From: Crossiella sp. CA-258035 | GTDB taxonomy: Bacteria > Actinomycetota > Actinomycetes > Mycobacteriales > Pseudonocardiaceae | Reading direction: 5' to 3' | Length of the DNA: 64,000 nucleotides | NCBI RefSeq assembly: GCF_030064675.1 | Contig: NZ_CP116413.1 | Span: 2,884,001 to 2,948,000, forward strand | Shown: positions 52,456 through 60,833 of the stretch, piece by piece | Layout of the letters: the number at the start of each line of letters is the position of its first letter | How positions within the stretch are numbered: position 1 is the stretch's first letter | Notes under the pieces: generated by a model | The model's database searches: none | What the model was told of the DNA's origin: nothing | Seen by the model: the letters and a program-made list of their open reading frames with translations, nothing else | Position numbers and translations under genes: made by a program

Positions 52456-54273
52456 ATGTGCGGACTTGTCGGGTACGTCGGGCACCGGGATGCCGCCGAG
52501 GTGTTGCTGGAGGGCCTGCACCGGCTGGAGTACCGGGGTTATGACTCCACCGGGATGGCCGTGCTGAGCAAGAACAAGGCCAAGGTGGTCAAGGCCGCGG
52601 TGCGGGTGGCCGAGCTGCGCGAGCTGGTGCCGGACAAGCTCACCGGCGGCATCGGCATCGCGCACACCCGCTGGGCCACCCACGGCGAGCCCACCGACGC
52701 CAACGCGCACCCGCACACCGACACCACCGGCCGGATCTCGGTGGTGCACAACGGCATCATCGAGAACGCCGAGGTGCTGCGGGCCAAGCTGGCCGCCGAG
52801 GGCGTGGAGTTCAGCTCCGAGACCGACACCGAGGTGCTGGCCCACCTGATCGCGCGCAGCCAGGCCGAGCGGCTGGAGGACGCGGTCCGCGAGGTTCTGT
52901 CCGATGTGGAGGGAACCTACGGGATCGTGGTGCTGGACACCAGGTTCCCGCAGGAGCTGGTGGTGGCCAGGCAGGGCTCCCCGGTGGTGCTGGGCATCGG
53001 CAACGACGAGATGTTCATCGCCTCCGACGTGGCCGCGCTGGTCCGCTTCACCCAGCAGGTGGTCTACCTCGACGACGGCGAGCTGGCCACCGTGCGCGCG
53101 GGCGAGTACCGCACCAGCCGCCTGGACCGCTCCACCGTGGCCAAGACGCCCACCACGCTGGCCATGAGCGTGGAGGACTACGACCGCGGCGGCCACGAGA
53201 CCTTCCTGCACAAGGAGATCCACGAGCAGCCCGCCGCACTCGACCGGGCCCTGCGCGGCCGCCTGGACGAGCGGTTCTCCACCGCCCGCCTCGGTGGCGT
53301 CGGCCTGGACGCCCGCGAGGTGCGCTCGATCCGCCGGGTCAAGTTCCTCGGCAGCGGATCCTCTTACTACGCGGGCCAGATCGGCGCCACCCTGGTCGAG
53401 GAGCTGGCCCGGATCCCCGCCGACGCCGAGCCCTCCTCCGAGTTCCGCTACCGCAACCCGGTGATCGACCCCGACACCCTCTACATCGCGGTCAGCCAGT
53501 CCGGCGAGACCGCCGACACGCTGGCCGCGGTGGCCGAGCTCAAGCGCAAGGGCGGCCGCCTGCTCGGTGTGGTCAACGTGGTCGGCAGCGCCATCGCCCG
53601 CGAGTGCGGCAGCGGCCTGTTCCTGCACGCCGGGCCCGAGGTCTCGGTCGCGGCCACCAAGTCCTTCACCAACATGGCCGCCTCCTTCGTCCTGCTCGCC
53701 CTGCACCTGGGCCGGGTCCGCGACCTGGGCCTGGCCGACGGCAGGCGCCTGGTCGAGGGCCTGCGCAGGCTGCCGGACCAGCTCAGCGAGATCCTGGCCG
53801 CCGAGGACGCGGTCCGCGAGGTCGCGCACAAGTACGCCGAGGCGCGGCACATGTTCTTCGTCGGCCGGGTGCGCGGCTACCCGGTGGCCCGCGAGGGCGC
53901 GCAGAAGCTCAAGGAGATCTCCTACATCCACGCCGAGGCCTACCAGTCGGCCGAGCTCAAGCACGGCCCGCTGGCGCTGATCAACCCGGAGATGCCCTCG
54001 GTGGTGGTCATCCCCGCCGATGAGACCTTCGGCAAGAACCTGGCCACCATCGAGGAGATCAAGGCCCGCGGCGGCCCGGTGATCGCGGTGACCAACACCG
54101 AGCTGCCCGCCGGGCTGGCCGACGACGTGCTGTTCGTGCCGCGCAACGAGGTGCAGCTGGACCCGGTGCTGCTGGGCATCCCGCTCCAGCTCTTCGCCCA
54201 CCACATCGCGGAGAAGCTGGGCCGCGACATCGACCGGCCGCGCAACCTGGCCAAGAGCCTGACCGTGGAGTGA
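52456..54273 (+). CDS. glmS: Glutamine-fructose-6-phosphate aminotransferase
   Basis: A 605-residue enzyme that makes glucosamine-6-phosphate from fructose-6-phosphate and glutamine, the entry to peptidoglycan and mycothiol amino-sugar synthesis. Cys2 (CGLVGYVGHRDAAEVLL) is the N-terminal glutaminase nucleophile, with HTRWATHGEPTDANAHPH and HNGIIEN in the same domain. The isomerase half has two SIS domains: FLGSGSSYYAGQIGA, VSQSGETADTLAA and EISYIHAEAYQSAELKHGP. Full length. There is no glmS ribozyme or other leader between it and the small upstream gene. Confidence 0.98.
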   Translation: MCGLVGYVGHRDAAEVLLEGLHRLEYRGYDSTGMAVLSKNKAKVVKAAVRVAELRELVPDKLTGGIGIAHTRWATHGEPTDANAHPHTDTTGRISVVHNGIIENAEVLRAKLAAEGVEFSSETDTEVLAHLIARSQAERLEDAVREVLSDVEGTYGIVVLDTRFPQELVVARQGSPVVLGIGNDEMFIASDVAALVRFTQQVVYLDDGELATVRAGEYRTSRLDRSTVAKTPTTLAMSVEDYDRGGHETFLHKEIHEQPAALDRALRGRLDERFSTARLGGVGLDAREVRSIRRVKFLGSGSSYYAGQIGATLVEELARIPADAEPSSEFRYRNPVIDPDTLYIAVSQSGETADTLAAVAELKRKGGRLLGVVNVVGSAIARECGSGLFLHAGPEVSVAATKSFTNMAASFVLLALHLGRVRDLGLADGRRLVEGLRRLPDQLSEILAAEDAVREVAHKYAEARHMFFVGRVRGYPVAREGAQKLKEISYIHAEAYQSAELKHGPLALINPEMPSVVVIPADETFGKNLATIEEIKARGGPVIAVTNTELPAGLADDVLFVPRNEVQLDPVLLGIPLQLFAHHIAEKLGRDIDRPRNLAKSLTVE

Positions 54274-54276
54274 GTC

Positions 54277-56130
54277 TCAGCCGGTGGGGCCGGGCTCCTC
54301 CGGCTCCATCAGCAGTATCACCCCGGTGGTCTCCGCGCCGGGGGCGCGCAGCGCCGAGCACAGCACCCGCACGGTGATGGCGCGCCCCCGGCGGTTGACC
54401 GCGGCCAGCTCCAGCTCGTGGCTGTCCCCGCCGCCGTTGAGGATCTGCTTGATGGTCGGGCGGATCTGGTCCACCGGCAGGCCGATGTCCAGGTTCAGGA
54501 AGTGCTGCCCGACGGTCTCCTCCGGCCGCAGCCCCCACAGGTCCTCGGCCCGCCGGTTCCACACCTGCACGTGCAGGTCCCGGTTGAGCACGGCGACCCC
54601 GGAGCGCAGGCTGGTCAGGATGGCGGTCAGGAAACCGTTGGCCGAGTCCAGCTCGCCGGTGCGCTCCCGCAGCTCGTCATTGATCGACTGGAGCTCGTCG
54701 TTGGTCGACTGGAGCTCCTCGTTCATGGTCTCCAGCTCTTCGTTGGTGGACTGGAGCTCCTCGTTCGTCGTCTCCAGCTCCTCCACCGTGGACTGGAGTT
54801 CCTCGTTCGTGGTCTCCAACTCCTCGTTGGTCGACTGGAGTTCCTCGTAGGCGGTCTCCAGCTGCCGGTTGGCGTGCTCCAGCTCGTCCTGCAACCGACG
54901 GGCCGAGGTCACGTCCTGGAAGACCAGTGTGACCCCCAGCAGCCCGGACTCGCTGTCCACCAAAGGGTTCACCTGGATCTCCAGGTAGAACAGCTCGCCG
55001 GCCGCGCGGCGGTACTCCACGTCGGCGACCAGCACGGTGCGCCGGTCCAGCTGCGCCTGCTCGATGTAGCGCCGCAGCTCCACCGGGCGGTAGGAGATCT
55101 CCAGGTCCCGGAAGGGCCGCCCCATGTCCTTGGCGGTGACGCCGAAGAGCTTCTCCGCCGCCCGGTTGCTCACCGCGACCAGGCCGTCGGAGTTGACCAC
55201 GATCTGCGCCACCGGGCTGTTCGCCAGGGCCTCGTCCCGCAGCAGGTCCAGGCCGGTCAGCTCGGTCCTGGGCTGCGGCGGCGGCAGCTCGGCGAACAGG
55301 GTGCTGTTCACCGGCAGGTGCCGGGGGACCTTGCGGAAGACCCGCCGCTTCAGGTCGATCGGGGTGAACAGGGTGGTGTGGCTGAGCAGCATCTCGGCCT
55401 TGCCCAGGAAGAGCACCCCGGTCCCGGCGAGGGCGAAGTGCAGCCGGGCCAGGATCCGGCCCTGGGCCTCGGCGTTGAAGTACATCAGCGTGTTGCGGCA
55501 CAGCAGCAGGTCGATCCGGGAGATCGGCGCGTCCTGCACCAGGTCGTTGCGGCCGAAGATGACCGAGCGGCGCAGGTCCTTGCCGAAGGTGTACCGGTTG
55601 CCCACGGCCTCGAAGTAGCGCTCCAGCAGCTCAGGCGGCACGTCGCGGACTTCCCGGTCGGTGTAGGTGGCGTGCCTGGCCTGGGCGAGGCCCTCCTCGT
55701 CCACGTCGGTGGCGTAGATCTTCACCCGCCGCCGGAACTCCTCGGGGCCGAGCAGCTCGGCCAGCACCATGGCCAGCGTGTAGGCCTCCTCGCCGGAGGC
55801 GCAGCCCGCGCTCCACACCCGGATCGGACTGTCCGGGTCCTTGGCCGCGACCAGCTCCGGCAGCACCTCGGCGCGCAGGTAGTCCCAGGCGTCGGTGTCC
55901 CGGAAGAAGGTGGTGACGTTGATCAGGATGGTGTTGAACAGCGTGGTGAACTCCTCGGGGTGCACCTGGAGCTGGTCCAGGTACTCCGCGTAGTCCTCCA
56001 CCCGCAGCTGCGCCATCCGCCGCTGCACCCTGCGCACCAGACTCGACCGCTTGTACCCGGTGAAGTCGAAGCCCCTGGCTTCCTTGAGGTAGACCAGGAG
56101 TGCCTCGAACTGCGGGTCGGTCTCGGTCAC
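54277..56130 (-). CDS. CheR methyltransferase fused to PAS domains
   Basis: A 617-residue signalling fusion. A CheR N-terminal helical domain and SAM methyltransferase domain (about 1-270) include IRVWSAGCASGEEAYTLAMVL, the SAM loop, and DLLLCRNTLMYF. A PAS domain follows (about 295-415, PVAQIVVNSDGLVAVSNRAA), then a coiled coil (about 415-490) of near-exact ELQSTNEELETTNEE repeats. A second PAS domain (about 500-610, GVAVLNRDLHVQVWNRRAE) ends the protein. It lacks the histidine kinase that longer relatives carry. There are no chemoreceptors nearby, so the methyl acceptor is unknown. It heads a run with STAS/HATPase and CheB genes. Confidence 0.93.
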   Translation of the reverse strand: MTETDPQFEALLVYLKEARGFDFTGYKRSSLVRRVQRRMAQLRVEDYAEYLDQLQVHPEEFTTLFNTILINVTTFFRDTDAWDYLRAEVLPELVAAKDPDSPIRVWSAGCASGEEAYTLAMVLAELLGPEEFRRRVKIYATDVDEEGLAQARHATYTDREVRDVPPELLERYFEAVGNRYTFGKDLRRSVIFGRNDLVQDAPISRIDLLLCRNTLMYFNAEAQGRILARLHFALAGTGVLFLGKAEMLLSHTTLFTPIDLKRRVFRKVPRHLPVNSTLFAELPPPQPRTELTGLDLLRDEALANSPVAQIVVNSDGLVAVSNRAAEKLFGVTAKDMGRPFRDLEISYRPVELRRYIEQAQLDRRTVLVADVEYRRAAGELFYLEIQVNPLVDSESGLLGVTLVFQDVTSARRLQDELEHANRQLETAYEELQSTNEELETTNEELQSTVEELETTNEELQSTNEELETMNEELQSTNDELQSINDELRERTGELDSANGFLTAILTSLRSGVAVLNRDLHVQVWNRRAEDLWGLRPEETVGQHFLNLDIGLPVDQIRPTIKQILNGGGDSHELELAAVNRRGRAITVRVLCSALRAPGAETTGVILLMEPEEPGPTG

Positions 56131-56163
56131 GTGTGCCCTTCCGGTGCGCCTGCCGCGCCGCGG

Positions 56164-56919
56164 CTACCGCCCGTTCCGACCGGCACCCGGCTGCCGTGAC
56201 CGCAGCGTAGCCCACACCACCTTGCCGCCCACCGCGGAAAGGTGCCCCCACGCCGTGGCCAGTTTGGAGATCAACACCAGGCCCTGGCCGCCGGCCCGTT
56301 CCGGTCGCCTGGCCAGCACCGGCGGCGCGGCGCTGCCGTCCCGCACGGACAGGCACAGGTACGCCCCGCGCATCGCCACGGTCAGCTGGAACCGGGTGCC
56401 CGCGTGGCAGACCGCGTTGGCCGCCAGCTCGTTGACCACCATCACCGCCGCCTCGGACAGCTCCTCCACCTGCCAGGCCGCGCAGGCCTGGGCGACCACC
56501 AGGCGCGCCTGGTGACAGGCGGCGGCGTGCGGCTGGTACCAGTCGCGCAGCACGGTCGGCGGCGGTCCGTCCACCAGCGCGGCCAGCGCCTCGGCCGGGC
56601 CGGGGAACACCTGGAGGTGCCGGACCATGCCGATCCGGGCCATCGGCGCGTACATCTCCGGCGGCACCGAGCACAGCGCCACCGGCACCGCCGGCCACTC
56701 CGCCGCTCGGCGGGTCAGCGCCTGGAACACGGTCAGCGCCACCTCATCGCCCAGCCGCAGCCCGCTCAGCTCCAGCAGCACCCCGGCCGGCTGCTCGGCC
56801 AGGCACTTGGCCACCGTCGCGCGCAGCGCGGGCGCGCTGCCGATCCGCAGCACGCCGTGCGGCCGCACCACGGTCACCGGGTGATCCTGGTCTACCTGAC
56901 AGGTCAGCTCGCCGCTCAT
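56164..56919 (-). CDS. STAS-HATPase fusion, anti-sigma-type regulator
   Basis: A 251-residue protein. The first half resembles a STAS domain (VTVVRPHGVLRIGSAPALRATV; GVLLELSGLRLGDEVALTVF). The second is a GHKL ATPase of the RsbW/anti-sigma kind (SEAAVMVVNELAANAVCHAG, N-box; GGQGLVLISKLATAWG, G-box). RsbW-like kinases phosphorylate STAS partners. It lies between the CheR-PAS and CheB genes, with a separate STAS gene divergent from CheB. Joining antagonist-like and kinase-like domains in one chain is known in actinobacteria. Confidence 0.88.
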   Translation of the reverse strand: MSGELTCQVDQDHPVTVVRPHGVLRIGSAPALRATVAKCLAEQPAGVLLELSGLRLGDEVALTVFQALTRRAAEWPAVPVALCSVPPEMYAPMARIGMVRHLQVFPGPAEALAALVDGPPPTVLRDWYQPHAAACHQARLVVAQACAAWQVEELSEAAVMVVNELAANAVCHAGTRFQLTVAMRGAYLCLSVRDGSAAPPVLARRPERAGGQGLVLISKLATAWGHLSAVGGKVVWATLRSRQPGAGRNGR

Positions 56920-56923
56920 CGGC

Positions 56924-57928
56924 TCAGCCCTCTCGTGGATCCGGCGGTCCGGTCGCGATCCGGTTGATCAGGTCGCGCACCAGTCTGCCCGCGGCCTTGG
57001 CCTCGGCGGCGTTGTCGGCGAAGCGGCGCGCCGCCCACGTGTTGCCGCGCTCGGTGGCCGACTCGGCCATCCGGTGGCCCAGCGCGCTCTTCTCCTCCAG
57101 CGCGCGCAAGGCCACCCACAGCGCGTTCTCCATCGCCACGCCCTGTTCGGCCATCAGGGTCTCCGGCGACCAGGCGTGCCCCACCCGGCAGCGGAACCGG
57201 GGCACCGGGTCGCCGGGCAGGTCGAACAGCGAGCCGTGGCAGGACGGGCAGGCCAGCCCGGCGGGCACCGCGCCCAGCTCGTCGGTGGTCATGGGCGAGA
57301 ACTCGGCCATCTCGGTCTCCGCGGTGAGCAGGTCGTCCACGGTGCCGGCCGCGGAGGGCGCCGAGGCCGCGGCGAGCTTGCCGATCAGCTCGCCGATCTC
57401 GGCCGCGGACAACACGTGGTCGATGTCGTTGTGTTCCTTCGCGCTGCTCGGCATTGAGGGGTGCACCGCCTCGGCCGGGTCCTGCACCACGGCCAGCCCG
57501 CCGACCGCCTTGATCGAGGCCAGTCCCGCGGTGCCGTCATCCCGCGCCCCGGAGAGCACCACGCCGACCGCCCTGGACCCGAACGCCCTGGCCACTGAGC
57601 GGAACAGCGGGTCGACCGCGGGCCGGTGGTTGTTCTCGGCAGGGCCACGGGAGAGCTGGATCCGGCCGTCGGTGAGCAACAGGTGGTGGTCGGCGGGCGC
57701 GACGTAGATGTGGCCGAGGCGGGCCGGGTCGCCGTGCACGGCGTGGTGGGCGGGCAGCGGGCCGCACCGGCTCAGGATCCGGGGCAGCGCGCTGGGCGCG
57801 TCGCGCGGCACGTGCAGCACCACGAGAACCACGGCGGGCAGGCCCGGGGGGAGGGCGCCGACCACGGCGCACAACGCCTCGACCCCGCCCGCGGAGGCGC
57901 CGATGGCCACCACGTCCCGGCGGGTCAT
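56924..57928 (-). CDS. CheB methylesterase domain protein without receiver
   Basis: A 334-residue protein. The CheB catalytic domain (about 1-190) has DVVAIGASAGGVEAL with the Ser nucleophile, LHVPRDAPSALPRIL with the likely His, and VVLSGARDDGTAGL with the Asp. The usual N-terminal receiver is missing. The C-terminal 120 residues hold a CPSCHGSLFDL...RFRCRVGHAWSPE zinc-ribbon-like segment and helices. It would remove methyl or amide groups added by the nearby CheR. Its gene and the STAS/HATPase gene are 4 bases apart. Confidence 0.9.
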   Translation of the reverse strand: MTRRDVVAIGASAGGVEALCAVVGALPPGLPAVVLVVLHVPRDAPSALPRILSRCGPLPAHHAVHGDPARLGHIYVAPADHHLLLTDGRIQLSRGPAENNHRPAVDPLFRSVARAFGSRAVGVVLSGARDDGTAGLASIKAVGGLAVVQDPAEAVHPSMPSSAKEHNDIDHVLSAAEIGELIGKLAAASAPSAAGTVDDLLTAETEMAEFSPMTTDELGAVPAGLACPSCHGSLFDLPGDPVPRFRCRVGHAWSPETLMAEQGVAMENALWVALRALEEKSALGHRMAESATERGNTWAARRFADNAAEAKAAGRLVRDLINRIATGPPDPREG

Positions 57929-58008
57929 GGCTGCAAACTACCCACGATGGGCTGGGTCGAACCGACATCGGCCAGATGGCCGTTTCCCGGCTCGCCGGAC
58001 CGGGAAAC

Positions 58009-58335
58009 ATGCAGGGCATGGCGGCGGCGGCCTCGAAGATCCAAGTCGACGTGGTGCGCGTGGGCGCGACCACCACGGTCTTCGTCCGCGGCGACGTCGA
58101 CCTGGCCGCCGCGCCGGAGCTGGGCCGGGCGCTGGCCGGCAACGCCGCCGCGGGTACCGAGCTGGTGGTCGACCTCCGCCAGGTCGCCTTCCTGGACTGC
58201 GCCACCCTGCGCGTGCTGCTGACCGCCCAGCGCACCCAGCGCGCCCTCGGCGGCAGCCTGCGCTGCACCGGGGCGCGCGGAGCGGTGCGCAGGGTCCTCC
58301 AGGTGACCGGCGCGGCCCGGCAGCTGGGCTGCTAG
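58009..58335 (+). CDS. STAS-domain anti-sigma factor antagonist
   Basis: A small SpoIIAA/RsbV-like protein of about 108 residues. TVFVRGDVDLAAAPELGRAL is the first half of the STAS domain and LVVDLRQVAFLDCATLRVLL the helix-2 region. At the usual Ser/Thr phosphorylation position (DSSG-like) the sequence reads DCAT, so Thr may be the acceptor, or none. The start is uncertain (57976, 58009 or 58018). It is divergent from the CheB gene and may be a partner of the adjacent HATPase protein. Confidence 0.82.
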   Translation: MQGMAAAASKIQVDVVRVGATTTVFVRGDVDLAAAPELGRALAGNAAAGTELVVDLRQVAFLDCATLRVLLTAQRTQRALGGSLRCTGARGAVRRVLQVTGAARQLGC

Positions 58336-58736
58336 ACGCTCGCCGCCGGCGCGGGCTCGGCCGGTGCGGACGTCGCCGCGGCGGGCGCGGACTCGGCGCG
58401 AGCCCCGAAGCGGTCCACCGTCCAGCGGATCACGTTGTCCTTCAGCTCCACCCGCAGCACCACCGGATCAGCCGAGCCGCCCAGCTTCGCCAGCTGCTGC
58501 ACCAGGTGCTTGCGCAGCTCGTCCACCACCGCGAAGGGCAGCGCGGAGGTCAGGGTGCGGGTCAGCGCGGAGCCGTCGGGGGCGGTGGCGGCCAGGTCGG
58601 CGCGAAGGGTGACCTCGCCGGGAGCGTCCTTGCCGACCGGGTAGCCGCCGAGGGCGTACACGGTCAGGCCTGCCACCTGGGCGGCCCGGACCAGGTTGCC
58701 GTCGGCGTCGGCCAGCCACACGTTCTGCTGCGTCAT
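58332..58736 (-). CDS. Hypothetical protein, unknown
   Basis: A 134-residue protein starting MTQQNVWLADADGNLVRAAQV. No known motif; the predicted pattern is beta-rich with a short Ala/Pro-rich tail. ATG 58736 is the sensible start. It overlaps the STAS gene by 4 bases in convergent orientation. Confidence 0.72.
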   Translation of the reverse strand: MTQQNVWLADADGNLVRAAQVAGLTVYALGGYPVGKDAPGEVTLRADLAATAPDGSALTRTLTSALPFAVVDELRKHLVQQLAKLGGSADPVVLRVELKDNVIRWTVDRFGARAESAPAAATSAPAEPAPAASV

Positions 58737-58874
58737 GCCCCCGATCATGCCTGCCGACGGCCGCCCGCGGGCCTTCGGACCCTCCCGATATGTTTTGTCG
58801 GGGGTGTGCGGCAAGCTTTCTCGCGCTGGCCAAGATCATCAAGATCAAACCCCCTGCGAGGAGAAGAGTTGTCG

Positions 58875-59588
58875 ATGCCCCAGGCGTTGTCGGAGCAGGA
58901 TCTGGAGCACGTCCGCGGTGAGCTCGCCGAGGGCAGGCTTCCGATCGTGTGGTTCACCTCCTCGGCCGTTGGCGTCGAGGAAGGTCGTTCCGGCAAGGTG
59001 CTGGCCCTGGGTGATGAGTCGGAGGGCGACTTCATCCAGGTCCGGCCGACCGGGTCGATGGACGTGCTGTCCTTCTCACCGAGCGAAGTCACCATCGTCA
59101 AGCCGTCCCGCAAGCGGACGGTGCCCCCAACCGAGGAGGTTCCCGTGACCACGGCCGAGGCCGAGTCCCCCAACGAGGCGCCCGCGTCCCCCGCGCCGGC
59201 GCCCGCGGCCGAGTCCGCGGCACCGGCCGCCCCCGCGGCCGAGTCCGCCACGCCAGCCGCCGCCGACAAGCCCGCCGAGAAGCCGAAGCCGGCCAAGCCC
59301 GCGGCCAAGAAGGCCGCTGCCGCCGGGGCGGCCGAGCTGACCGTCACCCTGACCGCCACCGCCGACGGCGAGTGGAGCGTCGAGGTGGTCAGCGGCAAGA
59401 AGAAGGTCAAGCCCGCACCGGTCGCCGCGGCGAACGTGGCGAACCTGGCCGCCGAGCTGCCGGAGGAGGCGGCCGAGGCCGTCCAGGCCGTCATCGACGC
59501 CGCCCGTGAGCGGCACCGTCAGCGCGTCGAACAGCTCCAGGCGGAGCTGGAAGCCGCCAAGCAGGCACTGGAGGAGCTGGCCGGCTGA
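58875..59588 (+). CDS. Actinobacterial protein with Ala/Pro/Lys linker (possibly DUF6319)
   Basis: A 237-residue protein. The N-terminal domain (1 to about 80, LPIVWFTSSAVGVEEGRSGKVLALG...FIQVRPTGSMDVLSFSP) looks like a small conserved actinobacterial domain, which I recall as DUF6319. A low-complexity Ala/Pro/Lys linker (about 85-155) follows, with KPAKPAAKKAAAAG typical of histone-like basic tails. The end (about 155-237) is a coiled coil (RQRVEQLQAELEAAKQALEEL). DNA or nucleoid binding is possible from the Lys-rich part. It ends at a strong terminator. Confidence 0.8.
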   Translation: MPQALSEQDLEHVRGELAEGRLPIVWFTSSAVGVEEGRSGKVLALGDESEGDFIQVRPTGSMDVLSFSPSEVTIVKPSRKRTVPPTEEVPVTTAEAESPNEAPASPAPAPAAESAAPAAPAAESATPAAADKPAEKPKPAKPAAKKAAAAGAAELTVTLTATADGEWSVEVVSGKKKVKPAPVAAANVANLAAELPEEAAEAVQAVIDAARERHRQRVEQLQAELEAAKQALEELAG

Positions 59589-59612
59589 GGGCCCGCTCAA
59601 CCGTTCACCGAC

Positions 59613-59650
59613 GGAGCCGTGCGCACTGCGCGCGGCTCCGCCGCTTTTTT
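59613..59650 (+). terminator. Rho-independent terminator
   Basis: A 12-bp stem from GGAGCCGTGCGC to GCGCGCGGCTCC, with one T-G pair and an ACT loop, is followed by GCCGC and a run of six T (59645-59650). It ends the preceding gene. Confidence 0.9.
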
Positions 59651-59865
59651 CGATCAGCAGTTCTACCTGCGGAAATACGGTCCAGGGCACATCAACTCTT
59701 TAGTCGGGACGAAGTGTGTCCGACAGCTCACCGACGCCGTGGCGCCGGTCACCGCTACCCAGCCGGTTTTGACCCTAAACCTGTCGCGCGCACCACATCA
59801 TTGGTTCATCGCCGCCAACGCTCAACCGCGGCGAGCCGAACTACCTGATGGAGGTGCCGCCCACC

Positions 59866-60096
59866 ATGAGCGCACAGACGGTCTCCGCGACCATCGACGA
59901 CCCGGCGAGTACGACGCGCCGGTCCAGCCTGCCCACCGCGCCGTGCAGCGTGGTCTGGAGCGGCGGACACGCGTACGTCCTGGAGCAGGGCTTCGGCCGC
60001 TCCCGCTGGGCCGGCGTCGATGACCGGGGCCGCGCGCAGTTGCTGACGAATGCGGACTTGCAGCGTCAGGGGTGGAGCACCCGCCGCGACATCTGA
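59866..60096 (+). CDS. Small unknown protein
   Basis: A 76-residue protein (MSAQTVSATIDDPAST...). Residues 30-76 (CSVVWSGGHAYVLEQGFGRSRWAGVDDRGRAQLL) look like a compact beta-domain. GGAGG lies 11 bases before ATG 59866. The upstream 200 bases (59651-59865) show a GGTTT/AAACC dyad at 59764-59780 and no gene. Function unknown. Confidence 0.62.
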   Translation: MSAQTVSATIDDPASTTRRSSLPTAPCSVVWSGGHAYVLEQGFGRSRWAGVDDRGRAQLLTNADLQRQGWSTRRDI

Positions 60097-60206
60097 GTCG
60101 CGGCGCCCTCGCCACCCGTCTGATCCCCTCGGGCCACCCCACATCGACCCCGAACCGGTGTGGCACCCTGAGCAGCGCGGATCAGACGGGTGGCTGGAGG
60201 GGACGA

Positions 60207-60833
60207 GTGAGCAGCACCAGGCAGGAACCGGCCGAGGCCGAGCTGCCGGACCGGGTGTGGACCGTTCCGAACATCCTGAGCTTCCTCCGGCTCGCCGGAG
60301 TCCCGCTGTTCCTGTGGCTGCTGCTGGGCCCGAAAGCGGACATCCTCGCGCTGATCGTGCTCGTCGTCGCCGGTCTCTCCGACTGGCTGGACGGCAAGCT
60401 GGCCCGCTGGCTCAACCAGTCCAGCCGCCTCGGCGCAGTGCTCGACCCGGCGGCCGACCGGCTCTACATCCTGGCCACCCTGATCGCCTTCCTGATCCGC
60501 GACATCGTGCCCTGGTGGGTGGTCGCGGTGCTGGTCGGCCGGGAGGTCGTGCTCGGCATCGCGGTGCTCGTGCTGGGCCGCCTGGGCTACGGGCCGTTCC
60601 CGGTGCACTACGTCGGCAAGGCGGCCACCTTCTGCCTGATGTACGCCTTCCCGCTGCTGCTGCTCACCGACGGCACCTACACCGGCGCGGAGTGGTTCCG
60701 GCCGCTGGCCTACGCCTTCACCATCTGGGGCGGCGCCATGTACGTGTGGGCGGCGGTGCTCTACCTGGTCCAGCTCGGCGGCGCGCTGCGCGCGGGCAGC
60801 CCGGCCCGGCTCGCCCAGGCCAGTGGCGGCTGA
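60207..60833 (+). CDS. CDP-alcohol phosphatidyltransferase (PgsA2-like)
   Basis: A 208-residue membrane enzyme that transfers a phosphatidyl group from CDP-diacylglycerol to an alcohol. The motif DWLDGKLARWLNQSSRLGAV followed by LDPAADR is the canonical D-x2-DG-x2-AR-x8-G-x3-D-x3-D. GTG 60207 has GGAGGGG at good spacing. It corresponds in position to M. tuberculosis pgsA2 (Rv1822), upstream of two DUF881 genes. The alcohol (glycerol-3-phosphate or another) is not proven. It overlaps the next gene by 11 bases. Confidence 0.92.
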   Translation: MSSTRQEPAEAELPDRVWTVPNILSFLRLAGVPLFLWLLLGPKADILALIVLVVAGLSDWLDGKLARWLNQSSRLGAVLDPAADRLYILATLIAFLIRDIVPWWVVAVLVGREVVLGIAVLVLGRLGYGPFPVHYVGKAATFCLMYAFPLLLLTDGTYTGAEWFRPLAYAFTIWGGAMYVWAAVLYLVQLGGALRAGSPARLAQASGG

